From Candidatus Thiodiazotropha endoloripes (GTDB taxonomy: Bacteria; Pseudomonadota; Gammaproteobacteria; Chromatiales; Chromatiaceae): a stretch of 64,000 bases of DNA. Each line of letters opens with the position of its first letter. Position 1 is the first letter of the stretch. The stretch covers positions 62,001-126,000 of the forward strand of contig LVKA01000023.1 in NCBI GenBank assembly GCA_001709035.1. Reading direction: 5' to 3'. A program made the translations under genes and the position numbers. The notes under the pieces were generated by a model that saw nothing but the letters and a program-made list of their open reading frames with translations, had not been told where the DNA came from and made no database searches. Below, one piece after another: positions 46,471-56,185 of this stretch.

Positions 46471-48594
46471 TTAAGCAGCATGATTCAGAATGTTGGTGAT
46501 GACAACCTGTTTATCCATCCGGTCTTTAAGGATCTGAATGATCTCCTCAGCCGAACCATTTTCGATGAGTATTCCAAGTTTCTGAGCATCTTTGGCGTAA
46601 CTCTCTATTTCTGTGAGAAGCTTGTGGCTGGTTTCATCAATCGGTCTGTTTAGTAGGTCGCCGGCGGAATTGATTGCGTCGGTAAATCGACCCTCTTTGA
46701 GAGAGGTTACTGCCTTATCCAGCTGTTTAATATTCTGGCTTGCCTCATAAAGGCTCGCTTTTGCTTCTACACTGCCGCTATGTCTTTCCGCTGTCTGTAA
46801 CAGTAATTGAGCGGCATCCCCATATTGATGGGATTTGATCAGCTGGTTTGCCTGATGCAATTGTTGGAAAGTCTGTGTTACCTGGCTGATCTTCTCACGC
46901 TCCTCACCTCCCAGGTTGAGATGGCTTCCATATTGTTCAGTTAATATGGCGACAGCACTGCTATAGTCACCTTGATTGACAGCACGGTCGATCGATTGCA
47001 TTACTTCTGCATTTTGTCCAATTTTCCGCAGCACCTGGTCCCCGGCGGCGCCAGTGAAATCCTGCATCAGAGTGGAACCAGCACCTATGGCGCTGAGATA
47101 GTCACCCTTTTGTACAGCCTGGTAGACCTGTTGTGCTTGACCGGCCTGTTTGATGGTGTTGGCAAACGTTTTGTTTCCGTCAAAGAAGTTCGTAGCCAGA
47201 TTGGCTGCAGCCAGAAAATCCTTCTCTGCGATCGCCGTGTAGGCCATGGAGGCGGTATTCATATGTTTGGTAAACGATGTCAACTTATCGATAAATCCAG
47301 ATGATGCGCCGAATGCCTTACCGAAATTCGATACTCCATTTACCAATCCGGCGACGCCACCAAGCACCGCCCCCCAGCTTTTGTGTTTAACACCTTGATA
47401 GACATTATAGGCTGACATGGCGATGTTGATACCTTTAGCAACCATGGCAACCACTGGTATCGGAATGAACTGGGCTACGGTCAATATGCCCTGAAAGAAT
47501 TTACTCTGGGCAAGCTTTTTAAATGCTTTTTTGATGCTGCTTCCTAGCTTGTTTATGCCTTTCTTTATACCCTGGCCAATTTTTTTCAATCCTTTCTTGA
47601 TTCCACGACCAAGTTTTTTTACTCCACGCTTGACTTTTTTAAAGGCTTTTTTTAAAGATGATCCCAAACCGTATTCGACCTCAACTTTTTCACCATCGAT
47701 CTCTATTACGCCACTGTCGTTTTCCTGCTTCAGTTCATTCAGTGTTTCGGTTGATAGCTCCTCACCATGCACCTGCCTGGCGAAGATATCCCCCTCATCA
47801 CCGGTTGCATCCGATACATTGACCCGGGTATCGATTGCATGGCCTACCTCTTCGGTAAGGATCTTTTCTGCCTGGGTCAGATCCGATCTCAGCAGTTGTT
47901 TACTCAGATAAACTGTATCGTTGCTTTGGCTGTAAGCACCAAGTGCTTTGTAACCATCCTGGGTTCCGGACTGATCCTGTAATTGTTGGCTATCAACCAT
48001 CTCTATTGTGGGCATCCAGCTGAAGTCACCTTTGATGGTCTGTTGGCGTATATTCTCAGCACTGCTCTGGTTGTACTGATCACCGAACGTCTTGGTCATT
48101 ATGTCGTGAAAAGCAGTCTTATCCGATGCTGTGTTGGCAAAACGTTGTTGGAACTGCTGGGTGATCTGCGTGAGCGCCTGCTGATCACCAGTCGCGAGCG
48201 AGCGGCCTGCCAGGCTTGCAACGGATTGAATATTGCTCTGCGAGAGCTGAGCTTCATCGGCGGCAACGGCTGATTGCTGATTGGGCTGAGTATACTTGGT
48301 GAAATCGAGGATTTTGTATCGATTTTTACTTAAAGTGGTAGAGGTCGATTCAGTGCCGCTGCTATTCGTCAAGCCAGTCATTTCTGAACTGCTGTTTTCC
48401 AGGAGTTCTGAATTCTCCAGAAGCGTGCGTCTTTCTTGCGTGCTGGATAGATCCCAGAGGATTGGATTGATCTTACGAGGTGCAGACATGTTGGTCAGTT
48501 GTTCATCGCTGATTCCGGCCGCACTGCTATTGTTATTAGTTGAAGATTTCGATTGATTGGTGTTTTGATGAAATCTTGCGGAAAAATGAATCAT
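46471..48594 (-). CDS. Large protein with EEVGH metalloprotease-like motif and Lys-rich amphipathic segment (putative secreted effector)
   Basis: 707 residues, GGGAGG ribosome binding site, no Sec signal. Residues 1-110 are low-complexity Ser/Asn/Gln-rich. A domain at about 200-308 contains LTEEVGHAIDTRVN (248-255 core), GDEGDIFARQVHGEEL and SGVIEIDGEKVEVEYG, which I associate with a domain found in large RTX-type secreted proteins. Residues 313-362 are a Lys/Gly-rich amphipathic stretch with repeated KKGxKKIGxGIKK units. A hydrophobic segment (366-395) and helical repeats follow. Membrane-active behaviour is suspected from sequence only. The RTX gene lies downstream on the same strand. Confidence 0.75.
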   Translation of the reverse strand: MIHFSARFHQNTNQSKSSTNNNSSAAGISDEQLTNMSAPRKINPILWDLSSTQERRTLLENSELLENSSSEMTGLTNSSGTESTSTTLSKNRYKILDFTKYTQPNQQSAVAADEAQLSQSNIQSVASLAGRSLATGDQQALTQITQQFQQRFANTASDKTAFHDIMTKTFGDQYNQSSAENIRQQTIKGDFSWMPTIEMVDSQQLQDQSGTQDGYKALGAYSQSNDTVYLSKQLLRSDLTQAEKILTEEVGHAIDTRVNVSDATGDEGDIFARQVHGEELSTETLNELKQENDSGVIEIDGEKVEVEYGLGSSLKKAFKKVKRGVKKLGRGIKKGLKKIGQGIKKGINKLGSSIKKAFKKLAQSKFFQGILTVAQFIPIPVVAMVAKGINIAMSAYNVYQGVKHKSWGAVLGGVAGLVNGVSNFGKAFGASSGFIDKLTSFTKHMNTASMAYTAIAEKDFLAAANLATNFFDGNKTFANTIKQAGQAQQVYQAVQKGDYLSAIGAGSTLMQDFTGAAGDQVLRKIGQNAEVMQSIDRAVNQGDYSSAVAILTEQYGSHLNLGGEEREKISQVTQTFQQLHQANQLIKSHQYGDAAQLLLQTAERHSGSVEAKASLYEASQNIKQLDKAVTSLKEGRFTDAINSAGDLLNRPIDETSHKLLTEIESYAKDAQKLGILIENGSAEEIIQILKDRMDKQVVITNILNHAA

Positions 48595-49162
48595 GGCTGA
48601 CCTCCCTGATCGGTATATTCTCTTTTTTTAGATTACAAGAAACCCTTGATGTAACAAGCTGGGGATTACCCTAGCGTTGAACGGGCTGATGAGTGCTATC
48701 CTGAAGGTCTGGTAGAAGGATGTTAAATCGTTGAAGAAGTACAAAAAAAGTTATGTATTAAAGGAGAGGATGTCGCCGTTGTCCGACGGCTCCGTAGCTG
48801 CACCAGATTCGATCGAATAGCAAGTCAAAGTGCAATGGTGAGAGCCAGGTAACACGAATTTATTCGGCCCATAATAGGGCAATCCCGAACGTTCTATAAA
48901 GTGGATAATGATCGTTTCAACGTGCTGGTTGTTTTTTACCGTGGAATCCGATGAAGAAGAATAACTCATCAGACAGTTTATCGAGGAGACAGATGGCAAG
49001 ACATATCGTGTCTCATTCGGTGGGTTTGGCAGGGATCTAAAATTGCAGCGATCAGTCTGCAACGAAAAACATGGGTATTCTGGCTCGGGATTCTCATGTG
49101 CCAATAGAGAAGCGATATCAAACTGGCTCTAGAATTGATCAGTTTCGATTCTTGCTGGCGTG
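48595..49162. promoter_or_regulatory. Intergenic region with promoter of the 707-residue protein
   Basis: In the minus direction, CTAGGGTAATCCCC (complement of 48661-48674) is followed four bases later by TTGTTA, a 16-base spacer and TAATCT, a good promoter with an upstream box. The rest (48720-49160) holds no supported gene; a 117-codon frame there has no recognisable features. Confidence 0.4.
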
Positions 49163-50056
49163 CTATAGAGTTTCCATTAGAATGCCTAGAAAAATCAGAC
49201 TGGGTGTAATCAATGTCAGTCTGACATTCCGGCCCAGGCTTGCTATCAATTGATCCCGGTCATGGGTATCATTTTTTATGACCTCATATATCTTGTGTAC
49301 CAATCCGGCTGTCAGCAGACAGAGTAAGGCTGTCACCGGTAAATGATCCAGTATGACTCCTGAAACTATCGCCACGTAGGCAGACAGACTAAAAGTCAAA
49401 AACAACCGGGCTCTTTTCGGTGCATCCCACGAGATTGCATAGTTACTTCGTCCGATACTGCGGTCAGCATCAATATCGGGTATTTGATTCAGCAATAGAA
49501 GATTGTTTACCAGGAAGAAGGGTGCTAGAGAGAGTAGTAAAGCGGCGATGGATATTTGGCCTGTCAGTGCGTAGTGGGTGCCGATAACCATCAATGGGCC
49601 GAAACAGAGGCCAGAAGCAATCAATACCATAAAGCGGTAGCGATTGATCCAACTGGTATAGCTGATGATAATCAGAATGCCCAGAAGCCCAATGGGTAGT
49701 AAGCCCCAGCCGGATGCCTGTATCAGATAAAGTCCACAGGCCAGTGTAATCAGGAGGGAGATGGTACCGATAATCAATGCCTGAGGTGCAAGATGCGGTT
49801 GCAAAATCAAGGTGCCACTACCCCCGCTAAAGGGTGTTCTGTCGGTTTTAGCATCCAATCCTGAATGGAAATCGAAATACTCATTCAGGGCATTGACGCT
49901 GACGTGGGCCATCAGGGCTCCAAGCAGTACGACTCCAAGTACGCCCCAAGCGATGGGAAAACCAGAAAGAAGCGTACTTCCTACACCCAAAGAGACGCAG
50001 ATCGGGGTTAGTATCAGGAAGTTTGGGCGGGTAACGCCGACAACCGGGAAAGGCAT
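49163..50056 (-). CDS. UbiA-family prenyltransferase (MenA-like)
   Basis: 297 residues with about eight membrane helices. The two Asp-rich prenyl-diphosphate sites are NALNEYFDFHSGLDAKTDRTP and NQIPDIDADRSIGRSNYA. The Gly/Ser loop FSGGSGTL after the first motif is typical of MenA-like members. Substrate cannot be told from sequence: demethylmenaquinone synthesis would need other men genes not seen here. Monocistronic. Confidence 0.88.
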   Translation of the reverse strand: MPFPVVGVTRPNFLILTPICVSLGVGSTLLSGFPIAWGVLGVVLLGALMAHVSVNALNEYFDFHSGLDAKTDRTPFSGGSGTLILQPHLAPQALIIGTISLLITLACGLYLIQASGWGLLPIGLLGILIIISYTSWINRYRFMVLIASGLCFGPLMVIGTHYALTGQISIAALLLSLAPFFLVNNLLLLNQIPDIDADRSIGRSNYAISWDAPKRARLFLTFSLSAYVAIVSGVILDHLPVTALLCLLTAGLVHKIYEVIKNDTHDRDQLIASLGRNVRLTLITPSLIFLGILMETL

Positions 50057-50636
50057 AATGAAAAATTCCTGTCTTGTAACTGAATATTCTTACTATTAAC
50101 CACCGTAAAACAACCACACGATACCACATCAATGCCTATCTTTGATGGTTGCTCACCTCGCATAACCTGTTGGATTGGCTCTGTGATTTCCCCTGATAAT
50201 ATGTGGATATATGTCTGTCTTCAATATTTTAAATCTATCACTACTTTATGTAATACGTCGCAAAAAATAAAATACTATTGTGACATATATGCTGCTCTAT
50301 AGGTTTGGATCTGTTGGTGAACCTTGTTCAAAGGAACTGAAAGTAAATCCAAAAAAACGAAACTGCAGTAGACATTGATATTTCTTTGCATAAGCTGATC
50401 AGAATTGATTGGGATTGCAATTCAACTTACTGCTCTCCCATCAACATTTTTAGGGAGTAACGCTCCTCTCCTATCGTGAGAGAAGTGCTGGGTGAGAGGG
50501 GATCCAAACAAGAATCGCGCATAGGCCAAACTCCAAATTCTATTCTGGATCTACTCACACTTCATAGGTATATTAAACGGTACCTGAGTGATCAGCTACC
50601 GGATAGAAATGACATCAGAATTATGAAACTTATTCA
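50057..50636. other. Intergenic region
   Basis: 580 bases with no supported gene. A loose inverted pattern (CTCTCCCATC and AGGAGCGTTACTCCCT-like sequence, 50430-50470) is visible but not well paired. Confidence 0.3.
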
Positions 50637-51233
50637 ATGAAATACAACTTCAAGATCGTTGAGACCGACCCTGCCTATCGTGGATTTCTGAAAATCAACC
50701 GCTACCGCCTAAAGCATGATCTCTATATGGGGGGAGAGAGTGAGACCATCATTCGGGAACGGATCGAGGATATCGGGGCTGTATCTGTTCTCCTCTATGA
50801 CCCACGTCAGGACAAGGTGGTGCTGGTGGAGCAGTTTCGAATCGGTGTGGCCGGATACCAGAATCCCCCCTGGATGCTGGAAACCATTGGTGGCCTGCAG
50901 GATGGGGGTGAAAGCGATGAGTCGGTAGCCAGAAGAGAGTCCCTTGAAGAGGCGAATTGCGAGATTGGCCGCCTGAAACAAATCTGTGAATTTGTGGTCA
51001 GCCCAGGCATATCGGTTGACCGAATCAAGTTATACTGTGGTGAGGTTGATGCAACCAATGCCGCTGGTGTGCACGGCTTGGATCATGAAGGTGAAGATAT
51101 ACGGGTTGTTGTCATGGATGCTGGTGATGCGATTGGCGAACTCTACCAGGGGCGGGCGAATTCAACCAGTATCATTATTGCGCTTCAGTGGTTAGCAATG
51201 CATCGGGAATCACTTAGACAAGACTGGTGTTGA
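50637..51233 (+). CDS. ADP-ribose pyrophosphatase-type Nudix hydrolase
   Basis: 198 residues. The Nudix box is GGLQDGGESDESVARRESLEEANCEIG, with the REUXEE core intact and Asn in place of the final Gly. The N-terminal strand segment (RGFLKINRYRLKHDLYMGGES) and VVLVEQFRIGVAG are typical of the NudF/ADP-ribose pyrophosphatase branch. Hydrolyses nucleoside diphosphate linkages such as ADP-ribose with Mg. Confidence 0.9.
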   Translation: MKYNFKIVETDPAYRGFLKINRYRLKHDLYMGGESETIIRERIEDIGAVSVLLYDPRQDKVVLVEQFRIGVAGYQNPPWMLETIGGLQDGGESDESVARRESLEEANCEIGRLKQICEFVVSPGISVDRIKLYCGEVDATNAAGVHGLDHEGEDIRVVVMDAGDAIGELYQGRANSTSIIIALQWLAMHRESLRQDWC

Positions 51234-51500
51234 GCTTTTAAGTTTTATCAGATGCCTGAATCATGATATTTTATTGAACTAAATCATATTCGATCTTACG
51301 GAAATAATTATAATCCTTATTGTTTATTAAGTTTTAACTGTTTATTGTTCTCCATGATTTCATTCGAAATGTATTCATCAAATCCTTTCATTTTTTCATC
51401 TAGTACTTTGTTTGATTCTACATGAGTACCCCCTGACTTCAGTTGGTGGGGAATTAGAATCGTTACAAACATAATTGCACTTTATTTCCCTGTTTATCCC

Positions 51501-51803
51501 TCAGTAATGAGTGGTAATCACAGACTTTATATCGTCTGTGTCACCTTTTGCTATACAAAGCATTTCGTCAGGTGCATTTTTATTTTCAGAATTAAGTTGT
51601 TCAGATAGTGAAGGTTGATCTATCTTCTGACTTAGCGGAGTGCTCTGATTCGATAATTGCTCTTCAGTCGTTGGTGACTCAACAGTTGAGTCTAATTTAG
51701 TTTTACTACTATTGTCAGACTGGCTGCCTATTGGGTTCTCTTGTTTAGAGTATTTGTTTGAGGGTAAAAATGAGGTGTTTGTAAAGTATGCATAAGATGA
51801 CAT
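51501..51803 (-). CDS. Small low-complexity protein, unknown
   Basis: 100 residues, rich in Ser, Asn, Gln, Lys and Thr, with no membrane segment or signal peptide. AAGGAG is placed correctly before the ATG. The composition recalls the N-terminal 110 residues of the 707-residue protein at 46471-48594, and the upstream DNA shares CAGCTTGTT-CA with that gene's promoter. It may belong to the same regulon or export class (inference). It could also be a degenerate gene. Confidence 0.5.
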   Translation of the reverse strand: MSSYAYFTNTSFLPSNKYSKQENPIGSQSDNSSKTKLDSTVESPTTEEQLSNQSTPLSQKIDQPSLSEQLNSENKNAPDEMLCIAKGDTDDIKSVITTHY

Positions 51804-52119
51804 AAATATCTCCTTATTGTGAAGTCCATTTTTGCAACAAGCTGATCAGTATTGAACTGTATCAACTGAATTAAGATGTAGATAGTTAAGAAAACCCTTA
51901 CAAACTGGTCATAATGTACTCTATGTGCAAGCTCTAACCAAATGGCAAGTTAGTAGGTCTAGATGCTGATTTGGTATTGTTATAATTCTCAATGCGTTAT
52001 TTCAAGATGATATAAAATAATAACCATCTTAAATTAATTAGTTTGCTAGGGTGCTAAAAGCTTTTTCACTTTAGTTAAAGGATAAATGAAGGATATGGCG
52101 AATTAAATAAAAATGTATT
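51804..52119. other. AT-rich intergenic region
   Basis: About 315 bases separating accessory DNA from the conserved purB-clpA neighbourhood. No gene or structured RNA is evident. Confidence 0.3.
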
Positions 52120-53076
52120 CTACAGATGTAACCGAGCCAGCTCACGATCCGGAACACCGTACTCCCAAGCTTCATCAAACAGCGTCTGAAGCCGGCTCAC
52201 GAAGTGTCGATTGTTGTATCTTGCAGTGCCTTTTACAGTGGAGGCCTGCTGTTTATAGAGGTATCCACAATCATCGGCGAGCAGAAAGTTCTCTTCTATA
52301 TCGAGATGCTCATCGGATGGTTTGCGGATTTCGATCACTGAGGGTAGGCGTTGTGCCAGATCTACCAGGCGATGACCCTGTTGCACTATCCGACTGTTGT
52401 CCTGGACCAGGATTCGAATTCGGCTGAACTTCGATCGCATGGCAAGTTGCTTCACCGCGTCATGGAATGATTCGGTATCGTAGACGAGTGGGTCTAGATC
52501 ATAACTGAACAGGCAAAGGTAGCGTTTGGCCTGTCTCACCATCGATGCGGCGTGAATCTGGTGGTCTTCAACTCTGTTCAGTTGGAACAACTCTTCATCT
52601 ACACCCAGGGTGGCCAGTGTAAGGTCATCTCCGCTGGGTTGATCGGTAAATGAGAAGCGCATCTTTCGATGGGGTATATCGGCTTCGTGGAAGATCTCTC
52701 CCTTGGCGATAAAACCGAATTTCGCATAGAAGGGTTCTGCTGAGGTCTGAGCGTGCAGAAACAGTTGATCCTGGCCGACCCGGCTGGCCTGTTGCAGAAG
52801 TTCCAACAGCAGGGCGGTACCGACACCCTGATTGCGCCAGTCGGCCAGTACCGCCATCCGTCCGATCTGTCCACTGCCAAGCAGTCGTGCCGTACCGATC
52901 GGTTGTTGTTGATTGTCCAGCGCCAGCAGGTGAAAGGCGATAATGTCGTCATCATCCCACTCCATACTCTCCGGGACACCCTGTTCCTTGATGAATACCG
53001 GTTCTCTTACCTGACGCAGCAAATCCCGATCATCCGGCCATATTGCCTGGCGGATTGTGAAGTCGTTAGTCACCAT
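52120..53076 (-). CDS. GNAT acetyltransferase with C-terminal DUF7931-like domain
   Basis: 318 residues. The GNAT domain (about 1-145) has VREPVFIKEQGVPESMEWD, the acetyl-CoA loop IGRMAVLADWRNQGVGTALL and LHAQTSAEPFYAKFGF, like ElaA/YjcF proteins. The C-terminal half (about 165-318) contains AASMVRQAKRYLCLFSYDLDPLVYD and RYNNRHFVSRLQTLFDEAWEYG, a phospholipase D-like segment without a clear HKD motif, as in DUF7931. Substrates unknown. Confidence 0.82.
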   Translation of the reverse strand: MVTNDFTIRQAIWPDDRDLLRQVREPVFIKEQGVPESMEWDDDDIIAFHLLALDNQQQPIGTARLLGSGQIGRMAVLADWRNQGVGTALLLELLQQASRVGQDQLFLHAQTSAEPFYAKFGFIAKGEIFHEADIPHRKMRFSFTDQPSGDDLTLATLGVDEELFQLNRVEDHQIHAASMVRQAKRYLCLFSYDLDPLVYDTESFHDAVKQLAMRSKFSRIRILVQDNSRIVQQGHRLVDLAQRLPSVIEIRKPSDEHLDIEENFLLADDCGYLYKQQASTVKGTARYNNRHFVSRLQTLFDEAWEYGVPDRELARLHL

Positions 53077-53163
53077 TGATGATTACTCCTATCCTTTCTG
53101 TTTCCATACGTGCTGATTCAGCCTGGCTTCTCATCCTGGGCAATCTTACCGATTTAAACGGCT

Positions 53164-54345
53164 TCAATACTCATTACTGAACAGAAAATGCCCATCATTG
53201 TAGAGTCTGCAGAGCAGTTTCAGGTATTCAGGTTGTTCCAGCCACTCCTGCAGATACCCGAAATGCAGCTCCCGGTAGTGAGTGATGACGGGGAGAAACT
53301 CACCGGAAGAGCTGGGCAGGGTATAGCTGTTGCCGTTAATGTAGAGAGTATCCAGGCCATCTTTTTCATAGCGGCTGAATGCCATTCGGCTGTGGCTGTT
53401 GCGATGGATTACCGCCATTTCCCGGAATCGATTGAGAAACGCCTGTTCAGCAAGGGGCTGCTCTGCCGGGATAACCTGCAGGTGGGGTTTGGTTTCGGTC
53501 ACCAGACGACCAAACCAGCGTTCATCCTGGTCGAGTCGATCCAGGCAGCTTTGCAGTTTGGCTTTGAAGCCGTCAAGCGCTGCAGGCTTGATCTCCGCCG
53601 GTGCAATTTGTGCTTTCAGGGCAGGATCACGATAGCGCTGTTTCGGCAATTGCTGTTCGATCCAGGACTCGAACCAGGCCGAAGCGATATCCTGCCAGGT
53701 CGGGGCACGAAATCCCACGGAACAGGTAATGGCTTCTCCTTCGGCGATTCCCCAGTGGGCCACATTCGGTGGCAGATAGAGCATATCCCCCTCTTCCAGC
53801 AGCCACTCCTGCTCCGCTTCAAAGTGGGGCAGGATGCGCAGGTCGAGTCCGGGTATGTAGTCGTTGTCATCAACGGCTTGGGTGTGAATCTTCCAGCGTC
53901 GACAACCCTTGGCCTGCAACAGAAAAACATCGTAGTCATCGGTATGGGGGCCAACCGAACCCTGATCGACCGCATAGCTGATCATGATGTCATCCAGACG
54001 CCAATCGGGAATGAAACGGAAGTAGTCCAGCAGTTCTGCCACTTCGGGAATGTATTTGTCCACATCCTGGACCAGCAGTGTCCAGTGACTCTCAGGCAGT
54101 TCAGCAAAGAGTGTCTCCTCGAAGGGCCCATAGCGTGCTTCCCACGGGGTGGCGCCATGCTTTTCCAACACCAGGCGGGATTCGATCTCTTCCTCGCAAG
54201 CCATGCCAGCGAGTTCGTTGGCCTCTATGCGGCATTTGAAGTCGGGCAGTGCCTGACGCAGCAGAAGTGGTTTTTTCTGCCAGTACTCAGTCAGAAATCT
54301 TTCAGTATCTATGTGTTCAGGGAAATTAAGTAAATGCATACCCAT
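53164..54345 (-). CDS. roxA: Ribosomal protein L16 arginine hydroxylase RoxA (YcfD type)
   Basis: 393 residues from the ATG at 54345 with GAGG upstream; a TTG 12 bases earlier is less likely. JmjC/cupin 2-oxoglutarate oxygenase: MHLLNFPEHIDTERFLTEYWQKKPLLLRQALP, the iron ligands in VGPHTDDYDVFLLQ and the second His in PNVAHWGIAEGEA, then a C-terminal winged-helix part. Hydroxylates an Arg of 50S protein L16. In E. coli this gene is also close to purB. Confidence 0.92.
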   Translation of the reverse strand: MGMHLLNFPEHIDTERFLTEYWQKKPLLLRQALPDFKCRIEANELAGMACEEEIESRLVLEKHGATPWEARYGPFEETLFAELPESHWTLLVQDVDKYIPEVAELLDYFRFIPDWRLDDIMISYAVDQGSVGPHTDDYDVFLLQAKGCRRWKIHTQAVDDNDYIPGLDLRILPHFEAEQEWLLEEGDMLYLPPNVAHWGIAEGEAITCSVGFRAPTWQDIASAWFESWIEQQLPKQRYRDPALKAQIAPAEIKPAALDGFKAKLQSCLDRLDQDERWFGRLVTETKPHLQVIPAEQPLAEQAFLNRFREMAVIHRNSHSRMAFSRYEKDGLDTLYINGNSYTLPSSSGEFLPVITHYRELHFGYLQEWLEQPEYLKLLCRLYNDGHFLFSNEY

Positions 54346-54465
54346 AGTGTACCTCAACGTGGAATCGGTAAACGGGTCTATGCTGGAGAAGGTGCAGTTT
54401 GATAGGAATCTGTCTGGTTGTTACAGATTCTTATAAGATGATTCGCTTTCCAGGTACACAAGTTA

Positions 54466-54501
54466 CCATTCGTCCCGCTGCCAGGGCGGCGGGATGAATG
54501 G
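54466..54501 (-). terminator. Hairpin downstream of purB
   Basis: CCATTCGTCCCGC and GCGGGATGAATGG pair at 12 of 13 positions around a 10-base loop, 33 bases past the purB stop. It has no strong T-tract. Confidence 0.45.
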
Positions 54502-54533
54502 TGTGTGGCGTGATTGTCTGCTCAAAGGGGCTG

Positions 54534-55922
<1,389 letters not shown>

Positions 55923-56185
55923 TTAGAAAGGCGGGGATTATACCCGCTGAGTTGTAAGGGGTTAAGTCGGCTGATTTGTATGTTTTAAATATTTAAATAT
56001 AAACAGGAAGATAGTGCTGTTACTTAACAGAGTGGGTTAATATTTTTTTTAAAGCCCGTTCCCACAACCGCTTACCATTAGCTGTCAACCGGTTAGGACG
56101 ACCCTGCCTAGCCACTCCCGGCTAGACAGAGTTGTGCTTGGATCAGATGAACAATTCTCAACTGGCGACAGTGCAGTTGATCCCT

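Noticed and set aside
48751-49104. 117-codon minus frame between the effector and UbiA genes
   Set aside because: Random-looking composition; a short CL-SYS/KFVLP resemblance to a frame at 16341-16547 seems to be chance.
53188-54333. Plus-strand frame of 381 codons opposite roxA
   Set aside because: Antisense shadow; the minus strand carries the iron-ligand motifs.
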